From Datnioides undecimradiatus (lineage: Eukaryota > Chordata > Actinopteri > Lobotiformes > Datnioididae): DNA of 64,000 nt. The stretch is from contig WARS01000026.1 in assembly GCA_008933995.1 (NCBI GenBank), positions 8,198,501 to 8,262,500 of the forward strand, written 5' to 3'. The position numbers and the translations under genes were made by a program. The notes under the pieces were generated by a model. It searched no databases. It worked only from the letters and a program-made list of their open reading frames with translations, and was not told the origin of the DNA. Positions 1 to 12,243 of this stretch are shown piece after piece; within the stretch, counting starts at the first letter, position 1; each line of letters starts with the position of its first letter.

Positions 1-1097
1 TGCAGTGGATGGACAGACACTCTCACCAATTGCCCTCCCCCACCTTAAGGGTTCAAAACATTAATCTTAAGTATCCTCTTAAGATTGTTAACAGTAAAGG
101 ACACACAAAATTATCTTGAACTTTATTCTTCCTCTTTGTCTTCTGGATATTTTAATCTCTTCGAGCCTCAACTATTCTCTGTGGTGGAAGTAGTTGACAT
201 ATGTAACCTGCAACTAGCCGCAACTAGTCAGTTTCTTTTTAAGGGTGAGAAACTAAAAGGCTGTAAAACTCTGATCTCAAAAGGACCCAGTCAGAGGTGG
301 AACCTATTTACTGTACATTGATTTGCTCCTTTAAAATCAAGGTGTTTTTTCATGGAATATCTGTTTAAAACAAAAACGACAAGTGTTACGTATGAGCGAG
401 GCCTCTTCCTCCTCCTCCTCCTGTGCTTCGATGAGAGATCCGTGACAAGGCTCCTCTTTTGGAGATATCAGATGGAGATGTGATGTGATGTGAGCTAGGA
501 TGCCTCTCTCCTCTCTCCTCCAGTGATCTGATAGCCAGTAATGGGCCCTGTAGCCGTGAGCCTGGCAGCACTGCTCACTGTGGCTTATGTGTCACACTGT
601 ACCCAGCATTCACCAAGAGTTAGTCGAGCGCAAGCAGCCGGGATATTGAGACTAGTAAAGTGTGTGAGTGTGTGTGTGTGTGAGAGAAAGGGAGGCAGAT
701 ATACACACTGGCAGACTGATTGACAGGAAGAAGCAGAAACTGTAACTTTTGTGAAGAGTTTAAAAAAAGTGCTTTACAGTAAGCCCACGGCTAGATATGG
801 GCTCCCTTTCTCTCTCATTTTCAGTCAACCTGAAGTTCTTCTTTCCTAGTCTGTTTATTTTAGAAAGGTGGCTTTGTTCTATTTACCGTACCCACTCCCT
901 CGGCGGCCTCTACCCCCGTCAGACCAGTTAGAAAAGGGGAGCGACAAGGAGGAGAGGGGGGGCGGGGGATGAAGGAGGGGAGGAGGGGTGCATGATGTTT
1001 GGACAAACGGACAACCCGAACAGGATATAGAGGTCTACAGCCTGTGGGTGTGTCGGTTTGGCTGAGGCACAGCTCGCACACAAACACACACGCACAT

Positions 1098-1103
<6 letters not shown>

Positions 1104-1140
<37 letters not shown>
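1104..1140. repeat. (CA)n microsatellite
   Basis: Near-perfect CA dinucleotide run, flanked upstream by imperfect CA-rich sequence from about 1076. A (GT)n run lies 540 bases downstream in the opposite sense. Confidence 0.95.
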
Positions 1141-1143
<3 letters not shown>

Positions 1144-1169
1144 GTGGGAGTGTTCTCGCTGGAGGGCAA

Positions 1170-1320
1170 AGTCTCCCTTCCTCTTACACATTCATTCTCT
1201 CCTTTTCCCTCCTTCCCTCCATTCCCCCTTTCCGCCGTCACACCCCTCCACACCTCCTTCCTTTAGACCTCTCTTTCTCCTTCATCCCTCATTCCTTCTC
1301 TTGTGACAAACCGCCCCTCC
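1170..1320. repeat. Pyrimidine-rich tract (C/T on plus strand)
   Basis: Mostly CTCC, TTCC and CCTTC words on the plus strand. Low complexity with no coding signal. Confidence 0.7.
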
Positions 1321-1678
1321 TCTTTTTGAAAGGAAGAAAAAAAGAAAGTGTTAAAGATACAGAAGAGTTGGCCAACAGCGATGAGAAACTAGGAGGGAGA
1401 GGCCAAAATCACCACAGGGGACAATTATGGCTTGGGCTGTGTACATACAAGTGTGTGTGCGTGTGTTTGTGTATATGTGTGTGGCTCTTTTTGGGTTTGA
1501 TAGTTATAGAGGCGTTGAAGACAGTCCTGGAAGCCACTATCTGTCCTTCACAACTATTTGTCCCATCCCTCTCTCCTCTATCCCTCCTTCCCTCCGTCTG
1601 TTTGGACCTTCCTTTCCATCCCGTCAATTCACGCTGTCACTTCTGTTTTAACTCACCTCATACACTGGAGCTACGGTT

Positions 1679-1680
<2 letters not shown>

Positions 1681-1718
<38 letters not shown>
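1681..1718. repeat. (GT)n microsatellite
   Basis: Perfect GT dinucleotide run of about 19 units. Confidence 0.95.
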
Positions 1719-4084
1719 TTTCACGTTGAGTCTATGGTCTTCAAATAAAGGCAGGGCTGTGGGTTACACTTCCTCTTCATCAGTAGGAACAGTGAGCTCC
1801 TGTGTCTGTTTTTTCTGCTTGTGTAAAACCAGAACTTCCAGGTTCTTTTAACAACTTGTATGTAATAAGAAAGGCGTTGTTAACAGTGACGCAGAGAATT
1901 ATCACCTACCACTGCAGTCCCCCTCATCTCTGGGGAACTTTTTTAGCTTTTGTTTTGCTTTTCCCGTCCACCTCGGAGCCATTTCGGTTCATTTTCAACA
2001 GTGTCTCATCAACTGTTTACAGTGAAAAAGCTGTAAAACCCACTGTACTCTACCTGGTCAGCACCAGGCAAAGTCAGCATAGTGGGTAATTTAGCAGCTA
2101 AAGCGGAGTGAATATTGGAATCACCCGGTCACCTGAAACATGAGTTCAAATTAATTCTAATAATACTTTATGGTCATGCAAAAAGGGAACTGGTTTCTGG
2201 CTTGCCAAGTTAAATGGTGATAAAGTTGAGTTTTTTGCTGCATTCAGTTGGCCAAAACAATCTGTTTTTGTATGTCCCGAAGTGAGGAAAGGGGGAAATG
2301 TAAGGACCAGGAAGTACAGGGAAGAAACTGTCAAAACGATGTATAATATGCACATCGCCATGCTGGAAAAACACCACTGGAGCTGTAGGATTTTTGTTGA
2401 AATCACAATGGCTTCAAGTTCTTATCGCAGCAGCTGCAGTAGATACTGATTCAGTTTAATCCAAGAAGCATGTTTCACCGCTTTAGATAAAAGAAACTCT
2501 CAAGTTTCAGTAGCTTCAGAACAGCAGCCAGCCAAGAATTAGAGTCAGGCTTTTTCTATCCTCTGCTCGTTGTCTTCAGGCACGATATGAGTTTTACAAA
2601 AAAGAGGCCAAACTCTCTTTTGTTTCCTCTGCCCCCCACTCTAAACCACCCTCAACCCCTTTGCCCCAGATCATCTGCCTGCCCGTACTCCTCATTGTTT
2701 CCACCGTCCTCCACCTCTCTCTTTGCAACTCTTACCGCCCTCATACGCCAGAAGCAGCATGCAAAGAATAACTTCATCTGATCCATTTGATCTCCTTTCT
2801 GCTCTCTCTCTCTCCCTCTCTGTCCCTCTCCTCTGCCCCCATCCCTCTGCCTCATAATTTGGTATCTCTGAATCTAAAATGGTTCGTGGGCTTGTTTCAG
2901 GTGGGACATCCCACAACAGGGGTACCCGTAGGTTGTTCTTTATTAACACTAATTCCCCAGTTGAGACTACATCTGACCTGAGCGGAAAAAACTTTAAAGG
3001 GGCCCTCGTGTGAATTCAGAGACAGTGAGAGAATACCATAGAGCTGGGATGTGACGGCTGCTGAGAAAAGTTAAAAAAGGGTTTCAGATTTTGTTGTAAG
3101 AGGGTGTGTGTGAGTGTGGGAAAGCACGAGAGATAGCTAGAGAGGTAGAGAGACAGTGTGTGTGTGTTTGCAAGTGTAGATGGTGTAATTGTCTGTGACC
3201 CTGGCAATTTTTTTTTTCTTTTTGTGGTTAGTCTGTTTGGCCTTCCCATAGTTCCTCTGGCCTCAGAGACACCCAGCTTCAAGGTTTAGCCTGTGTGTGT
3301 TGATGTGTGTATGTGCAGGGAGAGGAGAAAGGGCGCGATGGGGGTTAGAGGTGGATTTTGATAGTGCAGGACACCCAGACCCCTCTCCACCCTCTCCCCC
3401 TCCATACCCCTCTCTTCAAGCCTTGATAAGTGGAGCCAGAGTCTGTGGGGGTTAGGGATTCCTGTCTGGCACATGCGCACACATACACATAGAAATACAC
3501 ACACGCACTGGGATCCGCCCGCTCCGCATTCCTGTGTCCGACTAAGGAAGCAGCCCAGCCGTCTTCCCCTCCACTCCCAAATTATCCCCTTCTCCTAAAG
3601 TCACTGCATACTTATCACACGCCTCTCTACCTCTCTCTTCCATTCTGACTCATGCATACCTCTTCTATCTACCATGTTTTCGGCCTCTCTATCCTTCCAC
3701 CAAAAAACTCAGCAAACACCATGTCTGATCAACTAAGAGTGAGTCACAAAGTCTTCTGTTCATGAAAGAAGATATGCTGGTCACTGGCATTATGTCACCT
3801 TAGGTCAGTGCAATGTCAGGTTCAAAACATGTCTTGTATAATTTTCATGAAGGTGTGTCACTCACGACTAGAAGGACACCAGAAAACTGCACTGGAGAAC
3901 CTGGAGTTCAGTCACTGTGTCGCCAGATATTTTAGGAACATTTTAACTCAAAAACATAATTTTAGATATTTCTGCTGCTGCTCGTTTGGCCCTCTGTCCC
4001 TGTGGGGTTTTTTGTTTGATCTTTTGCTGCACATCCTTTTTAATTTTTTGCTCATTGAACAAAAACTCATAAATATACTCTGAA

Positions 4085-4235
4085 CCTTTCCCCTTTACCT
4101 CTTCTCTCTCTTTCACCCTCTTATCATTCCCTCTTTTCTCTACTTCCCCTTTTGCTATGTGTTTATACCCTTTACCCCTTTTTCTTCTTCCCTCCCTCCA
4201 TCATCTTAGTCCTCCCTCCCTTCCAGGGGTGTGTA
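4085..4235. repeat. Pyrimidine-rich tract
   Basis: Plus strand dominated by C and T (CCCTTT, TCTTCC, CCTCCC words). Low complexity. Confidence 0.55.
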
Positions 4236-6479
4236 ACAGGGGTTAGGAAGGGGTCATGTGGTCTCTTGCTGCCCTACTCTCTAATGGCTTCTTAATGAGA
4301 GAGTCAGAGAGGGAGAGAGAAGCACAGAGAGGAGCAGTTTTGAGAAGCGGGGTGAGATATCGGTAGTTCTGCTCAGGGCACTGACTCTCTTTCTTTTGGT
4401 GTGTGCGTGCATGTGTCTGTCCGTGTGAGGCTGTGTGCACTGTATGCGTGCGTGCAAGCCTGAACTATTTGACCGACCCTTTGCTCCATTTCAAGCCCTT
4501 TCTGCGCTCAATGCTCCTCTCTTGGGGAAAGAGGAAATGACACATTTGTACCCTTGAATAAGCGCCGGGGCTCGTCCCACGTTCTGTCCACTCGGGCTGG
4601 GGGGGGGGGTTGCAGAGGTGATGGAGAAGGGGTTGTGGGGGGGTGGGGCCTGCTCTTTAATTTGCACAGCTTCTGCTGATTTGATCATAAGCAATTAATC
4701 TCAATGGCTCAGCTCTGCTGCAGTGGGGGAAGAAAAGATGAACACGGTCTTCTATATGCATGCGTCCCTCGCTCTGGTTTTCCCCTCTTTCCACACAGTG
4801 TGATTTACGCTGCTCTTGCCTCTTATATTTGTATCGTAGTCACAGAGAACATATGCTGTGGCAATTTTATCTGTCCTGTCCCACATGATTTCCCCCTGCA
4901 GAACAGTGGTTTCCCCTGCAAGTTTTGGTTTAGCAAAATCTGTATCTCTTAATCAAATATTTTCAGTGTGTTTAAAAAGGTTATCATGAGTCAAGAGGTC
5001 ATGAAACATATGAATTACTGGTCAGGATTTGTTTTTATAAAATGAGTGGAAAAATAAAACCTCATAAAATCAAACTTGGATTCACACAATCAGATGCTCA
5101 CAATCAGCTCCATACTGGCCACACTGCCAGAACTCTGATTATGGAATTAGAGCCACATCAAACAAGACCGTCTTCTGTTTCAGTGGCATCTTCACAGGCT
5201 TTGGACTGCTGAGAGGCTCGTGGACTGGTGTGAGGGTCAGCTTCCAGATCTGTCCTCTCTTGATCTTGATTCTTGTCCAACTTTTATCAGCTCAAGATTG
5301 ACACAGATCTGCACTGATCCACTAACACTAAGCTCACAGCTTGCACAGGTTTGGCTCCCTCATCCACGTCTCATCTGTCTCGTTTCCTTCCCCTGTTTAA
5401 CCCTTCGCTCTTATATCTCATTTTGACCTGCGCGTCTGTGCACGACAAACACACCACGACTTGTTCCTTCACTCTCCCTTTCTGCCCAGCCTGTCTGCCA
5501 GTTTTCCATCTCCCTCTATCTCATGCGCCCTTGCTTTTCCTCTCCATGGCACCGTACTCCTCCCATGCTGAGGCCAGAGCTCTCTCCATTGTTGGAGGCA
5601 GGTTGCCAAGGATACAAGCACAGAGAGGCACAGTCTTAATGTTATAAGATGGGAGAGATGAGCAGAGAGAGGGGAGAGGGGCAATAGCTCTCGTACTCTC
5701 TGGTCACTGGGCAGCCCAACAACTCACTGATGCTCTACAGAGAACACGAAGCACCCCCTGCTCCCCGCTCTGTGGAGTGTCCCTCTGTGGATGGAGCACA
5801 GTGACGTTGACTGTTTGTGGAGGAACCTCTTGTATTGCTCATCTGCGCTCCACTTGCCTGTTGTGACTTGTGTACAATTGCAGTGTATGTTGTCGTGTGT
5901 ATGGTATATTTGTCCAGCAGTCACCTGATGGGGGCTCTTGAGCAGCCAGTTGGCACATAATATGATCATCTCAACGAGTCAAACAATCGAAATTGTACAA
6001 ATATTTAAAGATATTGGAAGGAAGAAACAAATTAATTGTAAGGAAATAACATATTTGTTAAGTTTTTGAAATACTTGATTAGTGCTCATTTGATAGCATG
6101 GGGCGGGAGGGTGGGGCGGCCATGTACCTGTGTTTCTGCAAAAAGTACTATTTTGAATCAAGAATGTGATTTTTTCCCTCTGTCTCAGTCTGTTTTACTA
6201 AACAAATTCACGTGTCTCTACATTTTTTTTCCTGTTTGCATTCAGTTTTGCAAACCGCTCCAGAATGTCCAGCTGGAAATAAGTTTATTTTGCCAACGTG
6301 TTTGGTTGTTAAACTCGCCTTAAATTCATTTCCAGGGAGCAGTAAAGAAGTAATTACGGCTAGTTAGTTGCCTCGAGGTTCTGAGCTGGTCAGTGTGAGT
6401 CGGAGAGTGTGTTAACACACACACACCAAAAACCCACAGGCTCTGTACATCATCCCCACCCAGAGTCTTTGTCGTTTTC

Positions 6480-7190
6480 CTCCTCCACTTTCCATTATCC
6501 CTCCTCTCAACCTCTCTCTCCCACCTCACCCTTCAAATACGACCCTGGACTGGGCTGGACAGAGCTTTTGGGCACGTGCCCGCTCACCAGTTTCTCCCCT
6601 GTGCATAAAGCCAAGACATAACCTCGCTCCCTCCCAATCTCTCCATCTCTCTCTCTTTGCTTTTAGCACAAAGCCCTGCGTGTCTGCCTTCCTTCCCCAC
6701 CCAGCATTCTTTCCCCATGCAGACCTCTCCCCCGCTCTCTCTCGCTCTCTGTGTCGACTTCCCTCCTACCCGCCAACTCGCTCAGCCTCACCCTACCTTT
6801 CATTAGCCCACTCTTTATCTCACATACTCACTCGGCTCGCTCTCTCTCCCCCCTCCACTCTGCTATCTCTCCAGCTTTTACACTCCCTGTACTCTCTCTC
6901 TTTTTCTCTCATTCTCCCCCCCTCAGTTGCTTCGGCTTTTGTTTCTGATACATCTTCATTTATTCCTCTCTCCCTCTCTTTCCCTGCTGACCCTATTATT
7001 TTTATATTCTCTCTCCCTCTGCCATCACTCCCCCTCTCTCCCTCTCTCTCTACCTCCCTCCCACTCCTCTCAGTCCCTCTAAGCTGCATTAACTCCCCAG
7101 ATTACCTTGAGCCCTGCAATCCTCCATCCCCCACGCACTCACCGCTCCCTCTCTCCCTCCCTTACTTCACTCATTCACTTGCTCGCTCAG
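6480..7190. repeat. Long polypyrimidine tract, about 0.7 kb
   Basis: The plus strand is overwhelmingly C and T across roughly 700 bases, with many CTCTCT and CCCTCC words and few purines. Frames are open on both strands here only because the composition avoids stop codons; the translations are serine/leucine/proline-rich with no domain. See findings for the strand-asymmetry point. Confidence 0.8.
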
Positions 7191-7959
7191 ACTACGTCCA
7201 TACCAAGGCGGTTCATTTTGAAAACAGTTTACACTTGAAAAGCAGCTGTGACCACACACACATTTTCATGGTATTTTTGTAAGGATCTCCAGCCACAGCA
7301 ATGAAACAACTAGAGACTTGATAAATCTGTTTTTTGCTGTCCTTTTACTGTACATCACTGCCAACATCTGGTAAACAGCGGGACAGACGCTGTAAGCTTG
7401 TCACCTCCTGCTCTCCTTGATCACCTGCACCGTGTTTTAATACAGCGGTCTAATACAGAACTCATCATTAATTGTTCTCTTTTCCCTTTTTTCTGGTTGA
7501 GATGTCAAAATGAGAATAAAATACCAATTTGATCGCCGGTCATCAAAGCTAGCTAGATGCGCTGGGATGTGGTATTGTGTGGTAGTGAGATATTAACATT
7601 TAAAAAAATTAATCAAAGAGAGGATTATGAACACAAACAGAAAGCTGAATGAAAGTTCAGTTTCATTTAAACATCTCTGTCAGAGTATTAATTGCTCTAC
7701 AAAACAGAATTGATTTGCTGGCACATCTTTCGAGAAAACTGTGTGATGATATTTTTTGGAATTAGCGACCAAGCAAATAGGTAGCTCGCTAACTCAGGGA
7801 GCTCTTACATGCTTTCATCCTATCCTGAGAAGAAAACGTCAGGGGTAAACGACTCAGCACAGAGAACGGAGAAAGGACTGAAAGAGAGATATTGTGACTG
7901 ACTAGGGCTAGCCAGACTGGCTAGCATCTTAACCGTTAGCTCACTATCTGCAGTCCATA

Positions 7960-8575
7960 CCATGAGTATAAAGGAGAACAATATTATAGCGCCCCTTAAG
8001 TGAAGCCAAAGGATTTCAATTGCCCCCTAGTGGCTGGCTGCAGTAGGTCATAAACCCCACCCCCTTTATATTACCAGATGGGACATGGGCCTAAAAAAGT
8101 AAGTGTTTTTTGTCACTTTCATTGGTTTCATACTCATTTGATGCTGTGAAAAGTCTTTGTAAATCGTGTACGATATACTGACTATGGCCATTTTCTGGTG
8201 TGTCCAGGTCTTTCCAAACTACGACATATTCACCAGGCAGAAGATGAGGCCCAAATCAGCACGCTTAAACTGAGATATCGTCCAATTTTGGGAATTGTAA
8301 AGAAACAAAGCGACAGGTTACTATATTGGTAATAAGATAACGGTAATAAGATAATGGCAGAAAACAAGGCGGCAATCTGTAGGCTTCACACCCTGATATA
8401 ATGCCTCTACTGCTCATTATTAGTTGTATCTTTTGGACGTGTAGCATTAATTCACAACCATGACCGATGTTTCCGAAAAGGCTTCATTTCTGGGTACCAA
8501 AACTGACGGCGCAGTGTTGACAGCGGGCCAAAACGTAGAGAAAAACATGCATTTTTAAATTTAGCCGGCTTACTG
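7960..8575. repeat. Dispersed-repeat-like block containing a CTCF-like motif
   Basis: The block has a word pattern (GCGCCCC, GGATTTCAATTGCCCCC, GGTCATAAACCCC) that I associate with interspersed repeats of teleost genomes. I see no protein remnant and cannot assign a family or exact ends. A copy count across a fish genome would settle it. Confidence 0.4.
8022..8033 (-). promoter_or_regulatory. CTCF core-like motif
   Basis: GCCCCCTAGTGG on the plus strand matches the reverse complement of the published 12-base CTCF core (CCASYAGRKGGC) at every position. It lies inside a repeat-like block, so it may be a repeat-borne site rather than a selected one. Binding is inferred from the motif only. Confidence 0.4.
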
Positions 8576-8589
8576 TAGACGTACTCTTA

Positions 8590-8960
8590 CACACTCACTT
8601 GCTCACCCCCACCATCACCAGCCACCCTCCCTCCTACAGCCTCTGTAACCTCCCCCTCACCTCTCCGCACTCCCCCTTCACTCACCCACCCACCCACACT
8701 CCATCACCCCACCGTCCACCTCTCACCCCACCACTCTTGCAATCGCTGTGCTCCTCTTCTCTTCTCTCCTCTCCTCCCCTCCACCCACACTCTCTCTTTT
8801 TCTCCGAGCCCCCAGCAGTACCACCATCACCACCAGCACCATCATCTCTCTCTCTCTTCCCTGTCTTTTACCACTCTCTTCCCACTGTCCCTCCCTCCTC
8901 TAAAGCCTTCAGGCTCTGCTTGATTTATGCTTGCCCTCCCTATCCACACACCCCACCACC
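8590..8960. repeat. Polypyrimidine / CCACC-rich tract
   Basis: The plus strand is almost wholly C, T and CAC words (CCACCC, TCTCCT). The proline/serine/threonine-rich open frame across it is a composition effect with no domain. Confidence 0.7.
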
Positions 8961-9945
8961 ACCACCCACCCTTCCCTATCTCTCCTGGAGGTTGTGGCCC
9001 GGCTAGTCCCTAAAAACAACAGAGAGAGAGGGAGAGCAAGTGAGAGAGAGGAAGACAGAGAGAAAGGGTGAGAGAGAGAGAATAACAACCTCTTTTACTT
9101 TCCATCCTCCCTCCTTTTTAACCCAGCATTTTTTTCATTCCCCTCTCCCACACTGCTTTTTAAATTGCCTCTGAATTCTTGAGCTGTTTTAGTGCCTCAC
9201 TCCCCCTTCTCGGCTGAAATTACTTTTTTACCCTCTCAAACTCTGGCATGCTGAGGAAGCAAGTTCCACCTTCCCTCCCCTCTTTGTCCAGTCGAGGACA
9301 AACACACACTAATCACATGTACAGTGCGCGGAGCTGTTTGTTAAGAAAGGTGAAGGAGGGAATTGCGTTTTCTCGTTTGGAAACATGTCGCTGTAATGTG
9401 GCGTAGACAGAGTCTTGTGACAACACAGCTCTTGTAATGCCTTGTCCTTTTCAACCCCAGGCTGGCTGAGCCATTAACCAGGCCGACTTGGGGCAAGGCT
9501 TCTTTCTGTGTCTTTCTCTGTCTCTTACACACACACACACATATATACACACAAAGATACACAGTGAGAGAGTCTCTTTTGTTTGCACTCCCATACTCAA
9601 ACATGCACACAAGCCCTACTTTCTTCTCTGACAGCTCTCTTGTGGTCGACAAGCCTCAGTAACTCGTTGCTTAACCACCCTGGACTTTTTCTCTCCATTG
9701 TGTTTGGCTACTGTCTCTGTTGATTTGAAGGCGTGGTGTGAGTGTGTGTGACTAGAGGTGTTAAAGGAGTGTGTCCATTAACAGCCAGGTCATGTGTGTG
9801 TATGCAAGTAGCCTGTGTATATCAATTAATGTTTATTTTTGCATTAATTTATCAAAAAACTGTATTTTCTTAATTTTTTATAAATGGAAACTCCCTCACA
9901 CAACAGTGTTTGGCTTCCTTTAGAGAGGAAGGAGGCATTTGTTGA

Positions 9946-9967
9946 AACACACACACACACACACACT
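9946..9967. repeat. Short (CA)n microsatellite
   Basis: CA dinucleotide run of about 10 units. Confidence 0.85.
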
Positions 9968-10112
9968 CACGGACACACTCCTTGAGCACAATCAGAACAG
10001 AAGATCAGAGGTCAAACCAGGTCAGCTGACCCTTCCCTCCCTTTTCAGGCCTTCTCTCTCCTCCTCTTTACTGCGTCAAAGTGCGCTCACTAATAACACA
10101 ACTCCCCTTGTG

Positions 10113-10113
<1 letters not shown>

Positions 10114-10158
<45 letters not shown>
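10114..10158. repeat. (CA)n microsatellite
   Basis: Perfect CA dinucleotide run of about 22 units. Confidence 0.95.
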
Positions 10159-10160
<2 letters not shown>

Positions 10161-10506
10161 CACTCAGATATACGGTGCAGCCTCCAACCACAGCACATAA
10201 AACTGTATCTTCTATCCATTAGCTGTAACTCTCTCAATGGATGATAAATGCAGTATCCCTCACAACGCATTTGAAGTATAGTTCAACACACACATCTTTT
10301 ATTCCAAGGCAAGTCTTATTCCGCCTTTGCTTTTTCCCACTCAAGCCCCCACATAGCTTGCAGCATCGCTCACGCGTGTGTACACACGCGCACACACACA
10401 AACGCAAAAACACACATGAACAAAGAGAACCACCATTTCCACATATTTGTCTCTCCTTTTAAAAGGGGGTTTTATTTAGCATAAATGTTGAAGCCAAGGG
10501 TGCCCG

Positions 10507-10520
10507 GCTACCATGGCAAC
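10507..10520. promoter_or_regulatory. RFX X-box-like motif
   Basis: GCTACCATGGCAAC matches the palindromic RFX X-box (GTTRCCATGGYAAC) at 13 of 14 positions. Regulatory use is inferred from the motif only. Confidence 0.3.
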
Positions 10521-11535
10521 CAAATTAAACGGAGGATCTCTTCAGAAAGCAGAAATCTAAATTATTCGGACTCTTTTATGAAGGGGAAAATGAAAATTCC
10601 CTTCACTGTACAGAGACCGCTGCACTGTAAAAGCAGAAGAAAGGAAAAAAAAATGATGAGGAAAATGCTATTGTTTTTTTGTATTTGACCATGCAGTTCA
10701 AAGCTATATCCCATGCCATTGAAATTCATAGGTTGTCTCATGACAACCAATACGTTAACACTCAGCATATGTGCACAAAGGAATGATGTAACCACAGTGT
10801 CTCTAAAACTCCAGATAAACCTATTGCCTTTGAAAGACAACACAATATGTGTGTCTACAAATCCCCAGCAAAACCCGGCACACGTATGATGAAATCCATA
10901 AGCTGCATGCATGGGATTAGGTGCGACTGTTTCTGGTGTGGTAAATGATTTTATCTGTCGGAACAGGATGAGGTTTAAGTAACACACCAGCTACACAGGG
11001 CCCGATAAAGCTTACATAAGTGAAGTAGGATTATGTAGTATATTCCGATTATTTGGCGCGGAAGCCTGTTTGTGGTCAGCTGAATACTAATTTCTAATAT
11101 CTCACGCTTAGTCTCGGAAATGTGGATAAATCCTCAGAAAGCAGGATACTGTATGTTGCACGGCAGAGTGTGTCAGCAGGACAGAGTGAGTCCTTTGCTA
11201 ACGTGTAAAACGCAGATATTAATTTCACACATTTTTCAGAGAAATTTGACTGTTGTGTGCAAGGAAATCGTGAAGCAAACGCTCTTCCACGACTCCGCCG
11301 TTCAATCTGCTGTGTGTGTGACTGAAGCATTGTTACTGTATGACTGTGAGGAGGGCGGACATGTTCCATCTGTAGATGCACGTGTCCAGGGGATGCTGGG
11401 AAAAGTGGTCAGGGGTCATTCACTCGTCCAATGAACAGATGAGTGGAGGGAGATGGGGGTCAGAGGTGACCCTCTTTTCTCTTTCTCCCCTTCGCTTCCT
11501 CTTCTTCCATTTGTCTGCCTCTCCTCTCTCCATAT

Positions 11536-11542
<7 letters not shown>

Positions 11543-11580
<38 letters not shown>
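11543..11580. repeat. (GT)n microsatellite
   Basis: Perfect GT dinucleotide run of about 19 units. Confidence 0.95.
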
Positions 11581-11584
<4 letters not shown>

Positions 11585-12142
11585 TTGTTGGCCCACAGCA
11601 GATCTATGTTATTGATTGACTCCTGTGGCTGCTGGGCTGCCCACTGAAGGAGGGGGCAGAGCTCTAATGAATTCCTGCACCTCATGCCCCTTGCGCCAAC
11701 CCCTACACCCCCTCCTTAATTAACTTTGTGTGTGTGTCTGTGTGTGGACAGTGGCGGGGGTGTGCGTGGATGCATGCGTGTGTGTTTTGTGTGTATCTTC
11801 CTCCACAGCTCAACACCCCCGCTTCTACACTCCCCTGCCATTTTTTTCTCTTTTCTCTCTCTTTCTGTTCGTGCCTCCTCTCTTCTTTCTTCATTCCTCC
11901 TACTTTATCTCTTCTTTTTATATCTGCGTCTGCTAGTAGTTTGACGGCCACTGATTACTTTGTATGTATGTCACTCTTATCTGTCGCACCCCATCTCCTT
12001 CCTCCCATCCTCAATATCTCACTCGTATCTCTACACCTTTCAGATCTGTGGCTGTATAGGCAACTGTGCATACAGAGCATGTATCCATTCATCTGATCTG
12101 TGATCATTTATCTATACTGAGCATAAAAAATGACTGACAGTG

Positions 12143-12243
12143 CGTGTTTGTGTGTGTGTTTGTGTGTGTGTGTGTGTGAGAGAGAGAGAGTTTGTGAGAA
12201 AGAGAGATAGAGACAGAGATAGAGGCAGAGAGAGAGAGAGAGT
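12143..12243. repeat. Compound (GT)n-(GA)n microsatellite
   Basis: A GT run passes into interrupted GA/GAGA repeats over about 100 bases. Confidence 0.9.

Noticed and set aside
999-1748. A 249-residue open frame on the plus strand
   Set aside because: It is built across CA and GT microsatellites and pyrimidine tracts that lack stop codons by composition. It shows no domain and no codon pattern.
6680-7282. A 200-residue Ser/Leu/Pro-rich open frame
   Set aside because: It lies wholly in a polypyrimidine tract, and neighbouring frames on both strands are also open. This is a composition effect.
8599-9006. A 135-residue proline-rich open frame
   Set aside because: Low-complexity C/T-rich sequence with no splice context, domain or family resemblance.
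10562-10987. A 141-residue minus-strand open frame
   Set aside because: No recognisable motif. Hydrophobic composition comes from AT-rich sequence, and there is no splice or gene context.
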